A stretch of 57,271 nt of DNA from Thermoproteota archaeon (GTDB lineage Archaea; Thermoproteota; Thermoprotei_A; Sulfolobales; NBVN01): positions 1 to 57,271 of the forward strand of contig JAUQPH010000010.1 in NCBI GenBank assembly GCA_030550455.1, in the 5' to 3' direction. A program made the translations under genes and the position numbers. The notes beneath the pieces are model-generated. The model was not told the origin of the DNA. It saw nothing but the letters and a program-made list of their open reading frames with translations, and searched no databases. This document shows positions 8,483 to 16,830 of the stretch, in pieces. Position 1 is the first letter of the stretch; each line of letters opens with the position of its first letter.

Positions 8483-11397
8483 CCAAGACCGAACTCTCCT
8501 AAGTGTGAGAGCACCCTAACACACGCAACCCTCTCGAGGTCATTATTCGGGAGAACTCTAGCGAACACTCTAGCTATGTTGAGTGCTTCGTCTACTCCCA
8601 TTACCTTGCTCCTCAACTCGTTTACCAAGCTTCTGAACTTTTCTCTATCGAGCTCGAGAGCCTTATACTCTAGGTAGTGAAGGACGTCTACAGGAGTCCT
8701 CAAGATGGGGTTCCTCGGGTTGACCCCCTTATCCAGTAGTAACTCCTCTAAAGACTTCTTAAGAGACGCTTCATCGAGACCTACCGCACCACTAGGCTCG
8801 AGAAGCTCTACCCTATCGCCATTCTTCTTTAAAACCCCCTGGCTCACGAGCCTGTCTACACCGACTCCACCAACAGCCCCTAAAACAGAGGCGAAGCTTC
8901 TGTCTACAACCGCTCTAGAGACTCTACTAGCGTATGTCCTAGGTCTAGACACAGCCTTAATGGCTATGTAGGCTGAAGACTCTAGACCGAAGCTAACGGA
9001 AACACCCGCAACGGCTCCCAAACCGTTGACAAGCCCTTGAACAGCTACCGGAAATATGTGGCTCCTCACTAACTCTCCAATATCTATGTTCGGTATCAAC
9101 TTAGAGTAGGAAGTGTAGACCCTAAGAACAGCACTGAGAGACTCTAAGAACACGTTGAAGCTTAACCTCGGGCCCTTACCAGCTACATAGTCTCTCACAG
9201 CTCTCGCAGCCTCTTCGAGAGCTCTCGAACGAACCCTCTGAACTAGCTCTTCTCTCTGCTGACTCACTCGCCAGACTACTACAATCGAGGAATCGAGAGC
9301 GACCTTCCCCCTAGCAGTAACTCTCTCCTCGCTTTCAGTAGCTATCGAGAAGGCCCTAGAAACCATCAGGCCGGCTCCACGCCACCCGGCCTCGAGTAGT
9401 GCCTCCCAAGCCTCAGGACTAGTGTGTGCGTAGTAAGTAACAAGAACACCACCGTCCTTGAGGAGGTAGCGCATCCTCCTAAAGGCAGCCACTAGACCAT
9501 TCTTAAAGAAGTCGACCCCACTCCCAAGACCGAAGTATCTAGCCCTACCATCGCTAGCCGAAACCTCCCGAGAAGCAAAAACTTCCCACTGAGTCCTAAC
9601 CTCATTAAACCTAGAGCAACCACTATCTAGGCACTCAAAGAACGCCTCCCTAAAGAACCTCGGGACTAACATAATACCATCGCTATCACTAAGAGCTCTC
9701 TTCAACCACACGTAGTAGAAGTCGCTGAGCTCGGCATACGGAACGTCGTCTAAGTACGGCGGGTCCGTAACGATCAAGTCGAACCTCTCGTCCTCGAGCT
9801 TGCTGAGAACCGTGGCATCGTCCAGCACAACCTCAACACGACTAGGACTACCCGAGACAGCTGTAATGAGGTATTGAAGACTTTCAATCGCGTTGTTAAG
9901 GGAACCTAGATAAGACAATGGAAGACTTATTGTAGGGGTTATTTCGCAGAAGTTCCATTGCATTGCTATGCCCCTCATAGATAATGAGTGAGCAACTTTG
10001 TTCCATGACCATGAGCCTGGATTCCATAAATTCACCAATGAATTGTAGTCAATGAATTTCATAAGCGCTATTGCTAGGTATGTTGTTACTGCTTCTGCGT
10101 ATTTGTGTGCTTTCTGCTTGTCCCAGCCCTGCTCCAGCTTCTCCTCCTCCACCCTCCTACCGGCTTCACGTACCAGCTTGACGAGCTTGACTAGGGTAAG
10201 GAGCTGGCGCGGGTTAAAGAGCTTGAAGAACTTTCCGAAGATAAGAGGTGGATCACCTAAAGTTGGACCTCCATAGGGTGTCATAGGCTCTGTCGGTATG
10301 TCTGGGTCTCCCCAGATCTGCTTTAGCTTCTCTAGTGCTCTCCAGAGTTTATCGTTGTCCTGGTGGGTTGCGGGTTCGAACTCTAGTTGCTTGTTCTTTA
10401 GTGTAGCTTTAACTAGTAGCCTCGGTCTTGCTGGTGACTGCCTGAGTTCTTCGAGCTCTATCTCTCCTCTTAGGTATCTCTCTAGTTTTTCGTTCCACTC
10501 TCTGAGTGCTTGCTTTACCTGCCAGCTGTCTCTCTTTCCGGGGAGTGTGTTGCCGCAGTGTAAGCATTTAGCTACTTCCGATCTTGCTGATATGTTTGGT
10601 TCTGGGACTCTCCACGTTTCCCTTCCGAGGACAACTTGCTGTTCTTCTACCTTTACGCTACTTAGGGAGCTCTTCCCGAGCTCTTTGTTGAGGTCTCTTA
10701 CCGCTATCTCAATACCCCTCTCTGTTTTCACCGGCTCCATCCAGGCGATCCTCTCGTAGCTACTCCCACTCTTTACTCTAGCCAGCCACCAGTTCCCGAC
10801 TAGCGGGGTATACCTTCCGCAGTAGCCACACTTTACTTCCCACGTACCTATGTAGACTGCTGTATCTCTGTCGTAGAGCTCGACTACGTCAGGGTCTTCC
10901 CGAAGTTTCTCGACTACCCACTTACCCCACTTCTCTACATCTAACACTAAGGAGCTCCCAAGACCGCTGTCTACTGCCCACTTAGGTAGCTCGAGGACTG
11001 CCTTGAGGAAGACATACGCAGTAGGCAGTAGCTCTACAGCTACTACCTCTCCGACTCCCAGCCTTACGGCTTCGAGAGGTATGGAGCCGAACCCGGCGAA
11101 CGGGTCTAAAAGCCTGAGGCCAGACAGCTTGCTCTTAAGGCTTTGGGGGACTCTAGGGTTCTCTCGGTGGGGGATCTTCTGGGAGTCCAGCCTGACTACG
11201 TGCTTAAAGCTATACGGGTCTGTCTCCTCCGGCAGTGCGAGACCTGCGATAATCGATCTCGCACTTATTAGGGGCTTCCTAGTCCACCAGAAAACCATCT
11301 CCCAAAACTCAGGCCTCCCACCACCCTGCTTCTCCTTAGCAGAAGCGTCGTTAACGTCGTCGATAGGAAATCTGTCACTCTCGAGATACGTACTCAA
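8470..11397 (-). CDS. DUF1156 DNA methyltransferase (COG1743) with zinc knuckles
   Basis: This is a 975-aa S-adenosylmethionine-dependent DNA amino-methyltransferase. The SAM-binding motif LLDPFAGFGS is at ~96-105 and the catalytic DPPY motif at ~545-548, the usual signature of N6-adenine or N4-cytosine methylases. Two CxxC pairs (CGYC ~190, CLHC ~278) form a predicted zinc ribbon between them, as expected for DUF1156. It is first in a four-gene operon and starts with TTG about 10 nt after a predicted transcription start. A stretch around 9890-10110 is visibly A+T-richer with different codon choice from the rest of the gene, which may reflect recombination. The target sequence is unknown. Confidence 0.88.
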   Translation of the reverse strand: MSTYLESDRFPIDDVNDASAKEKQGGGRPEFWEMVFWWTRKPLISARSIIAGLALPEETDPYSFKHVVRLDSQKIPHRENPRVPQSLKSKLSGLRLLDPFAGFGSIPLEAVRLGVGEVVAVELLPTAYVFLKAVLELPKWAVDSGLGSSLVLDVEKWGKWVVEKLREDPDVVELYDRDTAVYIGTWEVKCGYCGRYTPLVGNWWLARVKSGSSYERIAWMEPVKTERGIEIAVRDLNKELGKSSLSSVKVEEQQVVLGRETWRVPEPNISARSEVAKCLHCGNTLPGKRDSWQVKQALREWNEKLERYLRGEIELEELRQSPARPRLLVKATLKNKQLEFEPATHQDNDKLWRALEKLKQIWGDPDIPTEPMTPYGGPTLGDPPLIFGKFFKLFNPRQLLTLVKLVKLVREAGRRVEEEKLEQGWDKQKAHKYAEAVTTYLAIALMKFIDYNSLVNLWNPGSWSWNKVAHSLSMRGIAMQWNFCEITPTISLPLSYLGSLNNAIESLQYLITAVSGSPSRVEVVLDDATVLSKLEDERFDLIVTDPPYLDDVPYAELSDFYYVWLKRALSDSDGIMLVPRFFREAFFECLDSGCSRFNEVRTQWEVFASREVSASDGRARYFGLGSGVDFFKNGLVAAFRRMRYLLKDGGVLVTYYAHTSPEAWEALLEAGWRGAGLMVSRAFSIATESEERVTARGKVALDSSIVVVWRVSQQREELVQRVRSRALEEAARAVRDYVAGKGPRLSFNVFLESLSAVLRVYTSYSKLIPNIDIGELVRSHIFPVAVQGLVNGLGAVAGVSVSFGLESSAYIAIKAVSRPRTYASRVSRAVVDRSFASVLGAVGGVGVDRLVSQGVLKKNGDRVELLEPSGAVGLDEASLKKSLEELLLDKGVNPRNPILRTPVDVLHYLEYKALELDREKFRSLVNELRSKVMGVDEALNIARVFARVLPNNDLERVACVRVLSHLGEFGLGWSR

Positions 11398-11428
11398 AGA
11401 GCCACACCCAGCTATACTAGACTACCCG

Positions 11429-11437
11429 ATTTTATGT
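11429..11437 (-). promoter_or_regulatory. TATA box of the methylase/ATPase/helicase operon
   Basis: The minus strand reads CATAAAATC here, about 32-40 bp upstream of the TTG start of the DUF1156 gene, which predicts a transcript start near 11407. It is the only good archaeal TATA candidate before the four overlapping genes. The rest of 11398-11778 shows no convincing gene. It holds a small hairpin (GCAAG/CTTGC near 11526-11541) and a second TATA-like element for the rightward peptidase gene. Confidence 0.5.
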
Positions 11438-11738
11438 GTTTTAGTGCTTAAAGTTAGGTTATATTCAGCCACCTGAAACCGTCGTCTCCGCAGTGAAGCT
11501 AGTGATAGGTGATAGTGTAAGTGAAGCAAGTACGAGCTTGCGTGCTTTCGCTGTCGTAAACGCCTTTTCCGCAGACTAGTGTTCGCATAAAGCCTCTCCA
11601 CGAGTGCTTACTGCTGGATCGAGTAGCCAATAACACCTCTAGTATCTTGTTCCTTACTTGGAGAGCTGTTGATGTAGCTTGTTTTCACTATACGCATTAC
11701 TCCACCTTCTACTCTAAAGCCTGAAGTTGTGATATTAG

Positions 11739-11750
11739 AGATTTATTTGG
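11739..11750 (+). promoter_or_regulatory. TATA-like promoter of the M20 peptidase gene
   Basis: An AGATTTATTTGG element lies about 30-40 bp before the GTG at 11779. It predicts transcription starting about 8 nt upstream of the start codon, a near-leaderless arrangement. Confidence 0.4.
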
Positions 11751-11778
11751 AGTTGTAGACTACCTTCGGGTGTAGGTC

Positions 11779-13176
11779 GTGGGGTACGATAGTGTCTCTC
11801 GGGTTAAGTCGAGGGTTTTCAAGTTCGTTGATGAGAGTTACGGGAGGTACGTAGACATACTCGGGGAGCTAGTGTCCTTTAAGTCTGTTGCTGCGTGGAA
11901 GTCTGAGGAGTTGGGGGAGTGTGCGAGATACGTAGCCGACCTACTCAAGGAGAGGGGCTTCAGGGTCTCCCTAAAGTCTGCCGGAGGTCCCCCGGTAGTG
12001 CTTGCTGAGCTGGGGTCTGGCTCCCGCACTATCTTGATGTACAACCACTACGACGTACAGCCACCGGACCCTCTCGAGCTGTGGGAGTCCGACCCGTTTA
12101 GAGTTACCGCTAGAGACGGCTTGCTGTTCGGTAGGGGGGTCGCCGATAACAAGGGGAATATAGCGGCTAGATTGGGTGCTGTAGACTCACTAGCTGACTA
12201 CTTGGAGGAGCTCGACCTGAGGGTGAAGTTCTTTATAGAGGGTGAGGAGGAGGTGGGGTCTCCAACGCTACTCGATGTAGTTAGGGATAGCCTCGACTGG
12301 GTTAAAGCCGATGGAGGCATCTGGGAGACGGGGTACGTGAGGAGGGACGGCTCTCTAGGTATATCCCTAGGGTTCAAGGGCATGCTCTACGTAGAGATAG
12401 TGCTGAAGGGTCCCTCTAGAGACGTCCACAGTGGTACAGCACCTCTGGTTCCCAACCCCGTGTGGAGGTTGGCGAAGCTACTCGTTAACTTAAAGACTGA
12501 GGACGGGTTCGTCAAGATACCGGGGTTCTACGACGGTGTTAGTGAGGAGTTCCTGAGGGACGCTGAAGAACTGATCAAGAAGTTGAGCTACGAAGAGCTG
12601 GAAGAGTTGAAGAGCGAGCTAGGTCTGAAGGAGTTCGTTAGGGGCTTGACTGGTGAAGAAGCTCTGAGAGAGCTCTACACTAAGCCCTCTCTAAACGCCT
12701 CCGGGGTTTACGCAGGGTACACCGGTAGGGGGTCTAAGACTATAGTGCCGTCTCTAGCTGGAGTCAAGATAGACATAAGGCCCGTACCCGGGCAGAAGCC
12801 AGAGAAGATCTTGGAGAACCTCAAGCGCTACCTAAGCGAAACAGGCTTCTCCGACGCCGAGGTGGTAGTGCACAGCATGTACCCCTCCGGGTACACTAAG
12901 CCTGGAGAACCTATAGTTAGAGCGTCAGTAGAGGCTGCTAGAGAAGTCTACGGTCGAGACCCCGAGCTAGCACCACTATCCGGAGGCTCCGGTCCGATAT
13001 ACATATTCACCGACATAGCCCGCATACCGATGACGGGAGCTGGAGTAGGGTACTACGGGTCTAGAGTTCACGCACCAAACGAAAACATAAGAGTGAGAGA
13101 CTTCGTACTGGGCATGAAGCACGTAGCTCTAACCCTACTAAACTTCTCGAGGCTCTCGGCGTCTAGCCCGAAGTAG
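11779..13176 (+). CDS. M20-family metallopeptidase (dipeptidase/deacylase)
   Basis: This is a 465-aa zinc hydrolase of the M20 (ArgE/DapE/CPG2) family. Metal and catalytic signatures are visible: NHYDVQ (His-x-Asp), GRGVADNKG (bridging Asp), EGEEEVGSP (catalytic Glu pair), and a C-terminal RVHAPNEN metal His. The Val/Ile-rich stretch between ~200 and 330 is the usual lid/dimerisation domain. Length and motif order fit cytoplasmic di- or aminoacyl peptidases of the CNDP/PepV-like branch; the substrate cannot be specified. The start is GTG, preceded by a TATA-like element. It stands alone between the leftward defence operon and the rightward polymerase operon. A decayed fragment of a different M20 protein lies at 29.7-30.0 kb. 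Confidence 0.9.
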   Translation: MGYDSVSRVKSRVFKFVDESYGRYVDILGELVSFKSVAAWKSEELGECARYVADLLKERGFRVSLKSAGGPPVVLAELGSGSRTILMYNHYDVQPPDPLELWESDPFRVTARDGLLFGRGVADNKGNIAARLGAVDSLADYLEELDLRVKFFIEGEEEVGSPTLLDVVRDSLDWVKADGGIWETGYVRRDGSLGISLGFKGMLYVEIVLKGPSRDVHSGTAPLVPNPVWRLAKLLVNLKTEDGFVKIPGFYDGVSEEFLRDAEELIKKLSYEELEELKSELGLKEFVRGLTGEEALRELYTKPSLNASGVYAGYTGRGSKTIVPSLAGVKIDIRPVPGQKPEKILENLKRYLSETGFSDAEVVVHSMYPSGYTKPGEPIVRASVEAAREVYGRDPELAPLSGGSGPIYIFTDIARIPMTGAGVGYYGSRVHAPNENIRVRDFVLGMKHVALTLLNFSRLSASSPK

Positions 13177-13235
13177 CTCGCACTGAGGAAGCTGTTGAAG
13201 CGCAGAGAGCCCCTCCCGCAGAGGGCTCTTTCGTA

Positions 13236-13246
13236 CCTCTTTATTA
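13236..13246 (+). promoter_or_regulatory. TATA-like element before the RadA-paralogue/Dpo2 operon
   Basis: TCTTTATTAGC lies about 30 bp upstream of the CTG codon at 13272 and predicts transcription starting around 13267. This supports an upstream, leaderless start for the RadA paralogue rather than the internal GTG at 13413. Confidence 0.4.
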
Positions 13247-13271
13247 GCTCTCGGTATATTGGGAGCGAGCT

Positions 13272-13949
13272 CTGGCAACGATAGGCTTTAGCTTTATCGA
13301 TAGGCTCGTAGAACCTCTAGATAGGTACTGGCCTCTAGAGCTCTACGGAGACCCTCTGCTAACTTCCTACATTCTCCACGTAGCAGTTGCCTACAGAAGT
13401 AAGTACGAGAGAGTGTACTTAGTGGTAGCGCAAGAGTTCGGGGGCTTGAGGACGGACTTACTCCTGAGGTTCTGTAGAATCTACGACTGCTCTCTAAGTA
13501 ACGTAATGGTCGCTAGAGCCTTCAGTAACTCCGAAGTTAGAGAGGTACTGAGTGGACTCGAGGTAGAAGGAGCCTCGGTAGTGTTGGCCTACCCCTACAG
13601 CTTTCTACCTAGAGACCCCTCCGAGTATTGGGAGGCGACAGCGATCTCGGGGCTTATAGCGAGAGTCTCTCGGAGGAATAGGACGTTCATCTTCAATACC
13701 TACACTAAGTTTGGTGAGAAGCTCCCGGAGGGTGGCTCGATGCACCACCACGTCGTTAAGGTAATAGTGAAGCTAGTGAAGCAAGGCAGTAGAGTTCTCG
13801 CAGAGCTCGTCAAGCACCCGGGGAAGCCGAGTGGTGCTCTAGCTGTTTTTCACGTAAAGCTACTGGAAGACATAGCACTACTAGAGAAGAGGAAGACTCT
13901 GCTCGACTGGGTTACTCGAAAGCAAGAGCGGGCTGAAGCCCTTGGGTAG
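13272..13949 (+). CDS. Degenerate RadA/RadB-like RecA-fold paralogue of the Dpo2 operon
   Basis: The nearest standard start (GTG 13413) cuts into the fold. The same frame is open back to a stop just before 13250, and the extra ~47 codons read like a RecA core: a Walker A position as YGDPLLTS (lacking the GKT), then VAVAYRSKYERVYLVVAQEF. Downstream, NVMVARAFSN matches the RecA/RadA N-x-x-x-A-R-A-F element, ASVVLAYP sits at Walker B, and MHHHVVKVIVKL sits where RadA has its conserved His/Arg strand. Nucleotide-binding residues are missing, so it is probably a non-hydrolysing regulatory paralogue. The only plausible upstream start is CTG at 13272. It overlaps the next gene by 8 nt and leads an operon ending in Dpo2. 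Confidence 0.7.
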   Translation: MATIGFSFIDRLVEPLDRYWPLELYGDPLLTSYILHVAVAYRSKYERVYLVVAQEFGGLRTDLLLRFCRIYDCSLSNVMVARAFSNSEVREVLSGLEVEGASVVLAYPYSFLPRDPSEYWEATAISGLIARVSRRNRTFIFNTYTKFGEKLPEGGSMHHHVVKVIVKLVKQGSRVLAELVKHPGKPSGALAVFHVKLLEDIALLEKRKTLLDWVTRKQERAEALG

Positions 13950-14175
13950 AACTACTACACCCCTCAAGCAGCTCGTCTACAAGTACACTGAGAGACTAGA
14001 GAAGGTAGCAGAGCTACTGGGACCGAAGTATAGAGAGGGCTTCGAGTTCTTTCTAGAAGACTTAGACGAAACTATCTCAGCTTTCTCACACGTTGGCTCT
14101 GTAGACCCACTAGAGGTGTTACTAGCTCACTTAGCTAGAAAGCTCGTAGATACGTGTAGAGAGGGACGCAGGTAA
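13942..14175 (+). CDS. Small 77-aa protein of the Dpo2 operon
   Basis: This short, mostly helical, charged protein has no motif I recognise. Its TTG start overlaps the stop of the RadA paralogue by 8 nt, and its stop precedes the polymerase gene by 7 nt, so all three are surely co-transcribed. Sulfolobus dpo2 operons also carry small uncharacterised genes beside the RadA-like gene. Whether this is an orthologue of one of those cannot be judged here. It may be a polymerase accessory subunit; that is inference from position only. Confidence 0.65.
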   Translation: MGRTTTPLKQLVYKYTERLEKVAELLGPKYREGFEFFLEDLDETISAFSHVGSVDPLEVLLAHLARKLVDTCREGRR

Positions 14176-14182
14176 CGCTGCT

Positions 14183-16102
14183 GTGGTGAAGAGTGTGGAG
14201 ATGTGGTTGCTGGACGCTAAACCGAGCGCTAGTGGAGTGATCCTCTCACTCTACTCAGAGCCCGATAGGAGAGTAGTCGAGAAGAAGCTCGACATACCTT
14301 TCCGCGGCTTCTTGAGGGCTAGAAACCCGGAGAGTGTCGCTCGAGAACTAGTTGACGTGGGACTAGCTGAGAGAGCTTGGGTTGAGGAGTGGTACTCTCC
14401 ACCCTACTACCTAGAGCTCGAGAAGCTAGTAGTATTTGAGGTTAGAAGCTTAAGTACACTCAAGCAGGTACTGAGAGAAGGCTCTAGAAAGGGTTTAGAG
14501 CCCGTGAACACCTTTCCACACCCACTGGTAGACTCTCTCTACACTAGAGGGCTTAGACCGATGACTAAGGTCTCAGTAGGTAAGTCAGTAGAGCCTCTAG
14601 AGTGGGACCCGACTCACAGAGACCCCGAGCTCGACACTCTCAGAGTCTACGTAGACGGAGGTAGGTACGTACTTGAGGTAGCACAAGGTCTCGAGTACTT
14701 CGATAGAGTTAAAGACCTCGCTTTCCGCATTTCTTCTAGTAGGTACCACGTAGGGGTTGTGAGTGGGGAGCTCTACTTCAGGCTGGTTGAGGAAGAGCCT
14801 TCTGTATCTTCTTCTGCGCACTCGTGGATTATAGGAGAACCGCATACTGCCTCTGAGTACTTCGAGTGGTCTAGGCTAAGCTACACACCGCTGAGCTTAA
14901 TGAGCAACACCTCCATAGGTAGGGTACTGACGACCGTTGAGGCACTCGAGGCTAGGAGCAGGAGGTACTTCACTAGGAGGAGTACTAGGAGAGCTGAGTC
15001 CTTTCGTAGTCTAGACGAGCTCCTACTGTACGACCGAGGTGGAGTAGTCTACCAGCCGTCGCCGGGTCTCTACTGGAGTGTTTGCCAAATAGACTTTCGG
15101 TCTCTCTACCCGAGTATAATGGTTAAGTACAACGTCTCTGGAGAGACCGTGAACGCTCCAGTATGCTCTACTCAACTAGAGCTAGACTGGGTTCCCCACA
15201 GAGTCTGCTTAGATAGAGAGGGCATCGTTCCATCGAGCATAAGGAGGATCTTGTGGTTGAAGAAGCTATACGAAGACCTCTACAGAAGCACCGGTCTGAA
15301 GGTCTACGACTCTAGGAGGAAGGCCTGCAAGTGGGTCTTAGTAGCTAGCTTCGGGTACTTAGGGTATAGAAACAGCCTCTTCGGCTCTATCTCGGCACAC
15401 GAAGTAGTTACGAGCTCCAGTAGGTACGTAGTGACTCTAGCGAAGAAGACTGCGGAGAGACTGGGTTACACCGTAGTTCACGCACTAGTAGACAGTGTTT
15501 TCGTGAGTAGAGTTCCATCGGAGCGTGCATGCTCGGAACTATCTGAAGAAATAGCTTCTGCGACAAGCTTCGAGACTAAGGTCGAAGCGTACTACACCTG
15601 GCTCTACATACCGAAAAAGACGAGCGACTCCAGGGGTGCTTCAAACAGGTACTTAGGTAGGCTATCCTCCGGAGAAGTGAAGGTTAAAGGCCTCCTCTGC
15701 GTGAAGAGAGACACCCCGCAGATAGTGAAGAAAGCCCAGCTAGAGGCTATAGCTGAACTAGCTAGAAGCAGTAACCAACTAGAAATGCTGACTGCTGTAG
15801 CTAGAGCTACCGAGGTAATAGAGAGATACATAGCGAAGGTCTCCTCGGGAAGCCTAGAGATAAGTGAGCTACTAATAAATCGAGGTAGCTCACACCGAAG
15901 GAGTAGCTACGTAAGACCACCGAACTACGCTATACACGGAGGAGGCCCTCCCTACGTACTTTACGCATCTAGACAAGGCCTTAGGAAATACCCGCAGGAG
16001 TTTAAGAACGATGTAGACACTCAATACTACGTAAAGCTACTGAAGAAGGCCCTCAGCGAGCTTCCCAGCAAGAACGACGTAGCTAGCAGTAAGTACTCTT
16101 AA
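14183..16102 (+). CDS. dpo2: Family B DNA polymerase of the Dpo2/PolB2 type, altered active site
   Basis: This 639-aa protein has a family B palm. Motif A is intact (DFRSLYPSI, ~304-312). Motif B is recognisable but divergent (RKACKWVLVASFGYLG, ~379-394). Motif C, normally YGDTDS, reads HALVDS (~433-438), so the first of the two metal-binding Asp residues is lost. No 3'-5' exonuclease motif (DIE) is seen in the N-terminal ~290 residues. These are the known traits of crenarchaeal PolB2/Dpo2, long thought inactive but linked in Sulfolobus to the DNA-damage response and lesion tolerance. The GTG at 14183 follows the small gene by 7 nt. The operon with a RadA paralogue supports a damage-tolerance role. 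Confidence 0.85.
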   Translation: MVKSVEMWLLDAKPSASGVILSLYSEPDRRVVEKKLDIPFRGFLRARNPESVARELVDVGLAERAWVEEWYSPPYYLELEKLVVFEVRSLSTLKQVLREGSRKGLEPVNTFPHPLVDSLYTRGLRPMTKVSVGKSVEPLEWDPTHRDPELDTLRVYVDGGRYVLEVAQGLEYFDRVKDLAFRISSSRYHVGVVSGELYFRLVEEEPSVSSSAHSWIIGEPHTASEYFEWSRLSYTPLSLMSNTSIGRVLTTVEALEARSRRYFTRRSTRRAESFRSLDELLLYDRGGVVYQPSPGLYWSVCQIDFRSLYPSIMVKYNVSGETVNAPVCSTQLELDWVPHRVCLDREGIVPSSIRRILWLKKLYEDLYRSTGLKVYDSRRKACKWVLVASFGYLGYRNSLFGSISAHEVVTSSSRYVVTLAKKTAERLGYTVVHALVDSVFVSRVPSERACSELSEEIASATSFETKVEAYYTWLYIPKKTSDSRGASNRYLGRLSSGEVKVKGLLCVKRDTPQIVKKAQLEAIAELARSSNQLEMLTAVARATEVIERYIAKVSSGSLEISELLINRGSSHRRSSYVRPPNYAIHGGGPPYVLYASRQGLRKYPQEFKNDVDTQYYVKLLKKALSELPSKNDVASSKYS

Positions 16103-16365
16103 GCTACGGAAACACTCTGGAAGGTGTAGCTAGCCTACTCCACATTCGAATTCAAGACGCCGAGATAAACTGTTCCCCATCAAAGGTTTCCGCAGTTCTT
16201 CCTGGGCATCTCCTAGTGGCCTAGCTTATGAGCGTGGCTGCTGCTAGCCTCCTGGATGTTGCGGTTGTTTAGCATATTGTTTTTAGCGCAGTGCTGCGAA
16301 ACAAGAAGTATACTTCCCATTATACATGGAGGTTCCAATGATCTCTAACGCTTGCTAGTTATGGT

Positions 16366-16830
16366 TTAACAACGTCCCGCTCTGCTTTTTTCCTCATAAA
16401 ATTTAACGAATTTTCGTAAGATATTTTTGTACAAAGATAATGTTGAAGCTTTAAGGTTTCTTCCTGACTTGTATTGCTCAAGGAACTCGTTAATGCTAGC
16501 TTCACTTACGGGAGCGCTTTTTTCACGGAGCCACTCGGTAAAACGTTTAAGTACAGCATTTCCACTCTTACGCTGAGCTTTAGAGAGAGCCTCAAGGAAG
16601 GCTTTTAGAGATTCATCTAAATTTAAGGTGTATAAATGAGTCTCTTCTTCACCGCTCGAGAGATTTCTTCCCTCATCGTAGCCTACCTTCCAGGCCTCGT
16701 AGTAATACTCTAATATGTTTGCAACTAGTTGGTCGGGTGTCATAGCTATGGCTTTACTGAACCTCTGCAACCACTCGACCAAATGTTGTGGTAATTTCAC
16801 TCTTATTTCCTGAGGTGTAGCTTCACCCAT
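16366..16830 (-). CDS. RHH-like DNA-binding partner of ParA with SAM-like C-terminal segment
   Basis: This is a 154-aa protein. The N-terminus (~8-45: IRVKLPQHLVEWLQRFSKAIAM) looks like a ribbon-helix-helix DNA-binding domain. The C-terminal ~45 residues (FLEQYKSG, STLSLYKNILRKFVKFY) resemble the helical core-binding (SAM-like) domain of tyrosine recombinases, without any catalytic domain. Its ATG follows the ParA stop with no gap. A ParA plus small DNA-binding partner is the layout of a partition cassette, so it may be the centromere-binding protein. Gene and surroundings are A+T-richer than the flanking chromosome. The region 16103-16365 downstream shows no gene. Confidence 0.6.
   Translation of the reverse strand: MGEATPQEIRVKLPQHLVEWLQRFSKAIAMTPDQLVANILEYYYEAWKVGYDEGRNLSSGEEETHLYTLNLDESLKAFLEALSKAQRKSGNAVLKRFTEWLREKSAPVSEASINEFLEQYKSGRNLKASTLSLYKNILRKFVKFYEEKSRAGRC

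Noticed and set aside
10370-10390. GGTTCGAA resembling a tRNA T-arm
   Set aside because: It lies inside the methylase coding sequence and no acceptor or anticodon stem surrounds it; no tRNA was found in the window.
10298-10759. 153-codon plus-strand frame opposite the methylase
   Set aside because: Ser/Leu-rich antisense shadow; the methylase frame has clear family motifs.
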